From Massospora cicadina (lineage: Eukaryota > Entomophthoromycota > Entomophthoromycetes > Entomophthorales > Entomophthoraceae), in the NCBI GenBank assembly GCA_022478985.1, contig JAKSZP010005260.1:248001-312000 (forward strand): a DNA stretch of 64,000 nt, written 5' to 3'. Each line of letters starts with the position of its first letter. The stretch's first letter is position 1. Below, piece after piece: positions 56,413 through 64,000 of this stretch. The position numbers were made by a program, and so were the translations under genes. Below the pieces are notes generated by a model. That model was not told the origin of the DNA. It saw only the letters and a program-made list of their open reading frames with translations, and made no database searches.

Positions 56413-56674
56413 GTGAGGATTTCTGGGGAAATAGTGACCACCAGTTTTTTGAAATTTTTTCTATTCCGCCAGTTTCTCTGGGGCATTTTCAAACGTTTGA
56501 GGCCGCGGGCCTCCCACCTGCTCCTCTTACCTTACTTGCCCAACTGCTCCCTGAAATGGGCGCAGACTAATCTCCTCTATGAGATTTATCAAACTAGATT
56601 CAGACTTGAATTGAATGGGTTGCAAAAGTGATTGCAACGAGAGAGAAAAGTTTACCACGTTTTAGTTATTTTTT

Positions 56675-57690
56675 AAACTTTATTTATCTTATCTTATTGC
56701 ATGATCTCTGTCCCCTAATTAGGTTAATTCTGCATAATAGTTATAAAAAATCTTCACAATAACTAGTTATAAAATTCCTGGTATAATAAATCCTTACACC
56801 AAGAACAACTTCTGTAATACATGATATATTTGGTAAAAAGGTGATTTTTTTATCAAGATAATCATGATATTTATATAATTGATCTCTGAGCCACAGGACA
56901 GCAATGTCCTGCTTTTCAGGAACACAATCAATAAATGGTGCAATGTTAAAATAAATACAGTAGCCATAATTGTACTCAATTACAGGAAAATCCTAATTAA
57001 AATATGAGAATTACTTCATGACAAGTCTTAATGAAAGGGAGGCTCAAAAGATGGGACAGATAGTGTAATGAATTAATGATTTGGATTCTCACATTTGTTC
57101 TAATAATTCCAAATGAAAAGAAGGTATTAAGTTTGTTATCATTAACTAAGTAAACAATTTTTACAACATGGCTTTTCATTTTAACTTACTTTTTCTTTAA
57201 ATGTTTTCATGAAGAGGTTGAAAACCATAGTAGGTCTTTGATAACTTTGAATATATCTATATAATAAATCTCCCATTGGACAAGCTTTAATATTATTGAT
57301 CAAAGGAAAAATGCTCTAAGATTATGTACAGTCCTTTTCATAAAATATTGTCATTTTATGCATTTTTAGACCCATATGTGTCACGTAGGATACCTGATCA
57401 TTTCCTTGAACTTATGTAGGTTTCCTTTATACATTCTGTACTGAGTTTTCTGATTAATCTTTTAGTTAAGGCAGCCTCATAAAATTTTGTTTATTCTTAA
57501 TAATCCATGACTAACCTTTGAAAGTACTCTTTTAGTAGAACCTCATCCTAATCTCAACAATCGAGTGCAAGAATGGATGTAAGGCAGTGTACTAACCATA
57601 GAGAAGAAATATAGGCTAAGAACACCGTGGTACTATTATTATTATAGTATAAGCAAAAATTGTTGGGCTGTCATAAAGATTTCACTGGCT
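56675..57690. other. No recognisable feature
   Basis: AT-rich sequence between LINE-C and the minus-strand Gypsy-5 fragment. Two 60-codon frames on the minus strand (56979-56794, 57179-56997) lack any motif. An LTR of Gypsy-5 might lie here but no second copy was seen. Confidence 0.45.
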
Positions 57691-58120
57691 TGGGAAGGTG
57701 GAAAACTTGCAGAGAATCTGCTCTAAGTTTCTGTTGACCCACTTGACAGTTCATTGGTCTCTGGATGGTAAGAAACAGAAAAAACCATCTAAGTTTTTAT
57801 ATGTTTACAAATTTCAGGGAGTATCTAGAAGTAAAATTGGTAGCATTGTCCGTTAGATCAAACGCAGAACCTGTGCCTATGGACAATGTTTTCCATAACA
57901 GGTTTACTAGTAGTGACTTCCCTGACATCGCATATGGGGTTATTCATGACCCACTTAGTCAAGTGGTCAATGGCTATAATGATGTACCATTTATTAACTT
58001 TGCTGAAAGGTTAAGACCCAATAACAGCAATCATTATAGTATGCCAAGCCCAGTTGGAATTGATTAGCTAATAGGTGGTGAGACCTTGAAGAAGTGCTGT
58101 AATTGACTTTTCTAAACTCT
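57690..58120 (-). pseudogene. Gypsy-5 integrase core
   Basis: Across frames the minus strand reads WIGPL (first-Asp region), MVHHYSH or IIAIDHLTKWVMN, HRHRFCV, DNATNFTSRY (second Asp) and SVSYHPETNELSSGSTET (third-acid region, P-E-T-N). The spacing fits the DDE core. Each piece is in a different frame. Confidence 0.75.
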
Positions 58121-58990
58121 TCATTAAAATGTCCTAGTAATAAAACTTGTGGACTCCTAGTGGTAGCTCTGTTAAAATTGATTCAGAATTTTTACCAAAT
58201 TTTTTATGTCCAACAAACTGATGATCTTGCATAATGATTGATAGCTGTTTGTATGGATACTGGGTACAAGCTTACAGGACCATTACTTACATCTTTGCAG
58301 AGCACATATTATTGCCATATTTTTTTATAATTGTTCTATACTAAGTCTTATGTCAGGCTACTCATCACCATAATTAGGGACCTTAATTTTCTCAAACAGC
58401 TGTTTTTATAATAAATTTTTTAAAAGGGTAGCCAAGAAGGTTTGGATTTATTCTGATGAGAAGATCCAAATTTGTTCACTACTTTGCAGTTGTAAGCCTT
58501 GAGCTTCAATGACCATCATGTTCAACATCCATTGGTCTACTTAAGGTGTACAGCCATCATAAGGAGGCGTGATTGGTGATCACTAGAACTTAGTTAATTA
58601 AGATATACGCGAAATAGATTTCAATCAAAATAAATAAATTCCACCATTAATCCTACATTACTGTAAATTTTTCCTACTGATTAGTGAGTGTGTGGCTGCA
58701 AAAAGATACTGGCGTTCCTCTCCATGATCGCCACATTTGAATAATATTGCTCCAATGGCTGTCAAGGAGGCGTTGGATTGAGCAATATATGGCCAGTCAG
58801 AAATTAGGTTAATGAACGTTGGTGCCAGATTTAAGGTTGCTTTTTTCTTGTTAAAAGTGCCTTCACATTCTAAAACCATTGAAGCCACTCCGCTTATTTG
58901 TAGGTGTAATAAGGGCTCAGCTATTTGTTGTACCCATGTATGAACCAAGTGCAGTAACCTATCATTCATGGAAAACACCTTTATGTTCTG
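58121..58990 (-). pseudogene. Gypsy-5 RNase H and linker
   Basis: The open frame 58978-58658 (106 codons) reads LNLAPTFINLISDWPYIAQS, NASLTAIGAILFKCGDHGEE and RQYLFAATHSLI, which is the first RNase H strand and helix of Gypsy elements (T-D-A-S-x-x-A-I-G-A-I-L expected; Asp-Ala is now Ser-Asn). The region to 58121 is decayed and should hold the rest of RNase H and the integrase zinc finger. Confidence 0.72.
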
Positions 58991-59560
58991 TTTATTTCAT
59001 GAATTTTTATCAAGTTGACAACATGGTGCTTTTAGGGTTAGTGAGTATCCATTAAGTACTGACAGTATGGCCAAGGTACTTCACTTCCTGAAAAATAAAG
59101 TTGCTGTAATTTATTTTTTTATGGCCTTGGCCATATGCTTAAATATCTCCTTCAGATGGGATAGGATATTGTTTGAAGATGCGCAAAATCGCTTTAATTT
59201 CATTTATATTACTAGAAGCAACTAAATTTAAGATCACGTAAATAGTATACATGGCTCTCTGAAAGGTGGCAGGCACGTTTCACAGACTTTGAGGCATGCA
59301 TTTTGGCTGATTTTTTTCCTGAGAATGATAATAGCGCATTTATCTTGTGGTTCTCTTAGCGGTTAAATCTGATAATAACCCCTAATGAGAAGCAAAGCCG
59401 TGTAATGATTGGCATATCCTAATGAAATGGTAGCGATGTCTATATGCATTAAGAAGTATGAAAATTTTATTAGTAATCTTATACAGTTAGCAATAGTCGA
59501 TTGCTACTATTTGCAGCCATAGTTTTCTTATGGAAAAAAAACAATCACAGTGAAACAGTT
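58991..59560 (-). pseudogene. Gypsy-5 reverse transcriptase
   Basis: Minus-strand text gives YRHRYHFIRICQSLHGFASH (palm, read across shifts), NVPATFQRAMYTIYVI near 59285-59235 (N-A-P-A-T-F-Q-R motif), HLKEIFKHMAKA, and FQEVKYLGHTVS near 59095-59060 (thumb). The YxDD box falls in decayed sequence near 59220. An old fragment. Confidence 0.75.
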
Positions 59561-59899
59561 CTCTTGACAGTTGAAGAGGTCTAAAAATGGGTCAAAGCTG
59601 AAAATTAGTGGAGAGTTAAAAACGAAAAAATGGAGAGAATATAGATTTTTATATTATGTTAAAAAGCATTGATATTTATAGGTCGTGTGGTGAAATGGTA
59701 CCCCAAGGACCTTCGGGGCCCTGTAGGACCAGAATCTTTTACTACCTTCTGGATCAAGTGCTTTGTTGGCGTCCTCATTGTGCTGCATCGTCCTCATGAC
59801 TGCAGCGGTGGGGCGGCGTATCTTAAGATTCAGGAATCTGGGAAGGGATTCCTGAAGGTGGTTACATTGATTATCATATGTGTGATGATTCCCAAGAAA

Positions 59900-61150
59900 A
59901 TCTAGTTTTGGTGCCTTCAGGATAAGGTTCCATTTGTGCTAGTTCAAGTGTTGATCAGTTGAGGCTTGATTTGGGAGCAGGGATTTTTAATTTCCTTGTC
60001 ATTTTGAGCGCTGACAACGCCACCCTCAAGGTCCTGTCAGAGAGGAGTATAGGGCTGGAGGAACCGTCCATGCACTTGATTCACCACTGTCCCTGATTTA
60101 TGTCAGCAATGGAGTACTCAGAGTTCACCTTGTAAATGACCTTATAAGGTCTGGACCAATGAACGTTGGCTTATTCTGTCAACCTCTGGGTCAATGGCGA
60201 TAGAAGAGAATGAGGTCACCTAATTGAAAATGGGTAAGGAGGGTCAGCTGACATTAAGTTAGGATGTCTCACTTTCGAATGGTGGTGTTGATGCCTTGCA
60301 TAGCTAGGGCTCAAAGCTGGAACTTTTATTTTCTAAGGCTCTTATGTTTTGAAAGAGTTATTATGAGTAGAGGTTTTGATTGAAGGTTTTAATCTACTTG
60401 GGAGTTGAGGAGAACTCCCATATAGAGCCTCAAAAAGGGGGACATTTTAATGACTTGGTGGTAGCTTATTTGGTAGGCAAGAAAAGCACTGGGTAAATAA
60501 TGATTTCCAATGAGCAGGGTTGGAGGCGGCCATCTTTTGTAAAACAAAGATAAGGGTTCCATTAGTGCGTTCCACCTCTCCATTGAATGATGGGTTGTAA
60601 GGGGCGGCGAAAGTTTTGTTAGTAACAAAAAAGTGAAGTAAGTTATTAGACTACCTGCGAGGTGGATTTTAACTCAATGTCCAAAAGCAAAATTTAGACA
60701 TCCATTTTAGGTGAAAAAGGATCAGATAAAGAAGAGAGCCATGGCAAATTCAGTTGCAACAGGGATTGAAATCACTTCAACCCATCTGGTTAGATGAATA
60801 ATAACTAGTAGAATATATTTATGGCTGTGAAGTCCATTTGGGAGAGGGCCTAATAAATCAATGCTAATGACATTGAAGGTTCCCGTTGTAGAGATTACTG
60901 AGTGTTGATATTGAACTCTGGCCAGTTTTAGGGACCAACAAGTCATATAGGCCTCTGGGACCTCATGTATGGTCTCCACCATTCCGTCCAAGTACCATCA
61001 TGAAGTCAACCGTTCGTGGGCCTTCTTAACTGCTCCATGTCTCACAGTAGTATGACCCTCTAGGATAACATTGGTCCAGGAAGAAGGGCGGATAAAAAGG
61101 ATTCATTTCTTATTGACCCTCTTGTATAGCAGCCCATCCTTGATCTGAGT
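59900..61150 (-). pseudogene. Gypsy-4 integrase
   Basis: The frame 60991-60722 (89 codons) reads ISIDLLGPLPNGLHSHKYIL followed by HLTRWVEVISIPVATEFA, the first-Asp part of the core. The third-acid part reads AAPYNPSFNGEVERTNGTLI (about 60610-60550, read with one shift) and continues in 60628-60389 with NHYLPSAFLAYQISYHQVIK and MSPFLRLYMG. The C-terminal part has LGDLILFYRH near 60225-60195. The second-Asp segment between about 60720 and 60640 is lost. Confidence 0.85.
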
Positions 61151-61199
61151 GTCCTGGGTCATCTTTCAGAGCTCATTTTTTGACCTCAGGCATTTCCAA

Positions 61200-61760
61200 C
61201 TCCCAAAGTTCAGGTCGACCAATCAGGTCATATAATCAGCCTTTATAGGGGCCAAAGAAGCCAGTACCAGCATCCTAGAGAGGCCATTGGCGTTTTGGTG
61301 GATTACGCCCACGCAATGAACAATGATGAAATCATAGCTCAGCAGTCTTAAGTCCCATCTGGCTAAACTTACATCTGGGTCCTTCATCTGGTGTAGCCAC
61401 TGGTTTAAGGAATAATTGTGATGATGGCAAAGTGGGTGCCAAATAGGTAGGGCCAAAAATGTTCTATTGCTAGCAAGACATTAGGCATTCCTGCTCAGTA
61501 ATGCAATAATTCCGTTTGGCCTTACTCAGAGTCTTGCTAAAATAGGCCACATGGTGGTCGACCAGGTTTTTGTCATGCTGGTGTAAGATGGCCCCAACGG
61601 TGACATCACTCACATCTGTGAACAGCAAGAAGGGTTGGTCAAAAAGTGGGTGGAATATTATGGGTTTAATGCAAAGGGCGGTCCTGACTCATTAAAGGTC
61701 TGTTCTTGTTCTATCCACCATATAAAAGGCACGTTCTTCTTTAAGAGATAAAATAGAGGA
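61200..61760 (-). pseudogene. Gypsy-4 RNase H
   Basis: PFLLFTDVSDVTVGAILHQH near 61643-61584 has the first Asp. YFSKTLSKAKRNYCITEQEC follows near 61545-61485. The frame 61456-61223 reads LHQMKDPDVSLARWDLRLLS, YDFIIVHCVGVIHQNANGLS and RM, the usual end of the domain. Confidence 0.85.
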
Positions 61761-61789
61761 TTGGTTATATTCACAAACTGAGGGATAAA

Positions 61790-62670
61790 CTGACAAATTT
61801 AGCCCACCATGCTTAAGGAATACCTGAATATCCCTTAGGCTCTGGGTGCGCAACATCTTTCATATCATCGTCTTTGTTTAGTATGGGCTGGATGCCAACT
61901 TTTGAGACCTTGTATCGTAGAAACTCCACTTCTGATTACAAGAAAATTGCTTTGAGGGTTTGAGCTTTTTTTAAAGCCTTCCAAATCCGATTGAAAGCTT
62001 TCTAAAATGCTCAACATATCCATATAAAGTTTGTGAGAAGACAGTAATGTCAATAAAGTATATGAAGACACATGATGGTTCAAGTCCCTTAGGATCCCGT
62101 CAATATCACGTTGAAAAATTGCAGGCGCATTATAGAGGCTCTGGGACATCCTTGTGTGCTCTAATAGCCCTTAATTGGCTATGATCATGAACTTGGCTCA
62201 GTCTTCAGGGCGAGCTGAACTTGCTAATATCACAGGCAAGGTCCGTTGCGGAAAGTAATGCAATCTGGTGAGCAGTTGAAGAGAGTCATCAATTTTGGGA
62301 AAAGGATAACTTTCCTTCTTGTGATAGAGTTGAGTCATCGAAAGTCCATTACCACCCAATGGCTGCAATCCTTTTTAATTAGAAGGAGGGAGAAGCCCAT
62401 GGGCTGCATGAAATCACTAAGAGTCCAGCTTTGAAAAGTTGTCTAAGCTCCACCGCCACCTGGGCTTCTTCAACTCTACTCTTTCAGTAAGTTTGGGACT
62501 AGAAGGGGGAGCATCACCAGTCTCCATATGATGTAGAGCCCCGTTTATTTGTATAAAGTCATATGTCAAGGCTGAAAATAGTTCTGAATACTCCTCCAAG
62601 GATTTGTGAATTTCCCGCTGTTGGTCTTCGATGAGATCCTTTTCACTAAAAGTGTCAACCAGGGCCACTG
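61790..62670 (-). pseudogene. Gypsy-4 reverse transcriptase
   Basis: The frame 62668-62417 reads LIEDQQREIHKSLEEYSELF, the segment before the RT palm. Then SPWASPSF, LNSITRRKV (about 62330) and KIDDSLQLL-like text give the fingers. The frame 62149-61865 begins MSQSLYNAPAIFQRDIDGIL (N-A-P-A-x-F-Q-R). Where YIDD is expected (near 62060-62040), YTLLTLL-type text is found, so the catalytic Asp pair is gone or in another frame. Confidence 0.82.
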
Positions 62671-63360
62671 ATGGGGAATCTCCAGCCCAAAGTCCCTTTG
62701 TGTCCTGAAACTATGGACGTTGTCAATAGCTTCCACTGGTAGAGGCTGATATAGGTGTCGGGACTGTTTGGGCCAACTACCTTTGATCTATTGTTAATGT
62801 TAGCCAACAGCTTTGATATAGATCCAACATAAGTTGGGTCTAGAATTCCTGGGCAGGTTAGCACTTCCTTAGCGGATAAGTTTTCTAGGCCTCAGATTAT
62901 CAGCAGGTATCTGGAGGGGACGCTAATATGGACCCAGGTGTCAGCAATGACATGGGACTCAGACGTATAGTGGTCGTCCTTTGTAAGTAGATAGTCATGC
63001 CTTCTTGTCCATCAACAGCGGATGAAGAAGCCGACCTGAGTGCCTTAAATGAAACTTGAACCAATTTAATTTGGCCCTCACTCTCTAGTAGGAAAACTCA
63101 GGCCTCGATCTCTGTCTTTGAGTTGTGGGAAGTTTTGAAGATTATGGGGACCAAATGCCCTAGAAGAGATAAAAACACATTAACATAATGTACTACTACT
63201 GAGAAGTCTTGATACTGAGTTACAAAAATTAGATCATAGCTGGGGTTATCCAGCATTATGGCGGGGGTGTTTACAGAGAGCTTCATAATTTGATAGGTAG
63301 GGAAGAATAGACACCTATAGATTGAGTACATTGAGGGCCAGATATGCCATACTTCATATA
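62671..63360 (-). pseudogene. Gypsy-4 protease region
   Basis: The frame 63331-63098 contains TPAIMLDNPSYDLIFVTQYQ, aligned with VALDNNTYDMLIGIQF of Gypsy-1 and VALENNAYDLLIGTQF of Gypsy-2. The D-T-G part should lie upstream near 63440-63400, where VLTIIDIGSH-like text (DIG for DTG) is seen. The frame 62864-62655 has no clear motif. Confidence 0.72.
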
Positions 63361-64000
63361 GTGTGGCAAATCTGGAGCGATATTGATAAGTTTCTTTAGC
63401 TTTAAGATATAACTTTCATATGGGAACCAATGTCAATTATGGTGAGGACAGAAATCTTGTGAACTAAAATGGAGACTCTGGTATCCAGACTTTTGAACTG
63501 TGGAGGTAGCGTGAAAAACATTGTAGAGTCATTAGAAGAAGAGTAAGCATTACCAATATTTCATTATCAACGGGTACTGAAACTTCTTCAGGTACAATAG
63601 CTCCAGGTTCTTTTATGGTCTTGGATGATATTTAAGCAAGCAAGGATATCAGCATGGAGTGCCTCATCCTTCCGCAGATGGCCCTTTTTCCGCCTCCATG
63701 ACAAGTAGTTTCCAGAATTTCTTACCGTTAAGTCATAAACCATTACAATAGGTGCATTGGGGTCAAGAAATTTCTGTTTTTGACCACATAGACCAGAGGA
63801 CGGTTGGAGAAACACAAATGGTAGTCTTGGAGTGCAGGGTCGACGCAGGGATTTAAGTGATTGATTCATTAGGTTCTCAAATGTAAGTGAAACTGTTCTT
63901 TTGGCCGATCATATGCAGCTGAACCTCAGGAAAAAGATCCTAAGGGGGAATGATAGCAGTAATGGCATCACCAAGGTAAAACAATTGATGGTGACCAAGT
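63361..64000 (-). pseudogene. Probable Gypsy-4 gag end, truncated by the window edge
   Basis: The open frame 63869-63588 (93 codons, MNQSLKSLRRPCTPRLPFVF at its start) lies where the gag end is expected. It carries a basic segment SWRRKKGHLRKDEALHADIL. I cannot match it to a gag domain, so the assignment rests on position only. Confidence 0.4.

Larger units (their letters stand above)
51385..56655 (-). mobile_element. LINE-C: full-length L1-like element
   Basis: It is a 5.3-kb minus-strand copy with the same 5' end (56652), hairpin and tail as LINE-A and LINE-B. It lies in AT-rich unassigned sequence. Its ORF1 tail (55581-55144) is intact, which defines the ORF1 C-terminus for the family. 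The ORF1 start codon is mutated and ORF2 is in several frames. Confidence 0.96.
59661..63900 (-). mobile_element. Gypsy-4: minus-strand Gypsy element, open at the right edge
   Basis: On the minus strand the order protease, RT, RNase H, integrase runs from about 63350 down to 59900, directly upstream of Gypsy-5 on that strand. The two may be independent elements lying head to tail. LTRs were not found; the 5' end probably lies beyond the window. Related to Gypsy-1 and Gypsy-2 by the protease text. Confidence 0.75.

Noticed and set aside
63588..63869. A possible host gene at the right edge
   Set aside because: Its position upstream of the Gypsy-4 protease and its basic composition fit a gag end better; no host domain recognised.
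1..64000. CRISPR arrays, tRNA or rRNA genes, bacterial operons
   Set aside because: No regularly spaced repeats, cloverleaf or rRNA sequence seen; all recognisable content is eukaryotic retroelements.

Overview
The window is a block of retrotransposons piled on one another. I see no convincing host gene, no rRNA or tRNA gene and no CRISPR array. Everything recognisable is eukaryotic: L1-like non-LTR elements with an ORF1 zinc knuckle, an APE endonuclease and a reverse transcriptase, and several Ty3/Gypsy elements with the order gag, protease, RT, RNase H, integrase. A TE-rich filamentous fungus is my best guess for the host; this is inference from the element types and no host gene confirms it. 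Nearly every reading frame is broken by stops and frameshifts. Many of the differences between copies look like transitions at CpG sites, as expected for methylated, silent chromatin.

Three copies of one LINE family (LINE-A 2385-7692 on +, LINE-B 33108-38427 on -, LINE-C 51385-56655 on -) start at the same 5' base, end in the same 3' tail and sit between target-site duplications of 14, 14 and 19 bp with one or two mismatches. ORF1 ends and ORF2 begins within 9 bases of each other, in the same frame, inside a conserved hairpin that has the ORF1 stop in its loop. An older, diverged relative (LINE-D) is scattered over 11587-25950 because three later elements landed in it.

The centre, about 10930-31796, is a nest. 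Gypsy-2 carries LINE-D inside its 5' LTR, with a perfect 11-bp duplication. LINE-D in turn carries Gypsy-1 (14296-20979), a 504-bp truncated element (21022-21525, perfect 12-bp duplication) and a 1.9-kb minus-strand element (21719-23629). Gypsy-1 has a solo-LTR-like insert inside its integrase. Gypsy-2 itself lies to the right of a decayed Gypsy protease region.

The 1.9-kb element, the 504-bp element and the segment at about 31797-33107 plus 38428-39010 (split by LINE-B) form a family that appears to encode only a diverged LINE ORF1 protein and no RT. It shares the 3' tail of the LINEs. It therefore looks like a HAL1-style non-autonomous retroelement and is the most unusual item here, together with the ORF1/ORF2 hairpin.

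The rest is older Gypsy debris: an integrase split by LINE-A (2141-2384 and 7693-7990), a protease near 10.5 kb, an RT near 40.3 kb, a long-LTR element Gypsy-3 (about 42170-50148), an RNase H/integrase linker near 50.5 kb, and two minus-strand elements filling 57690-63900.
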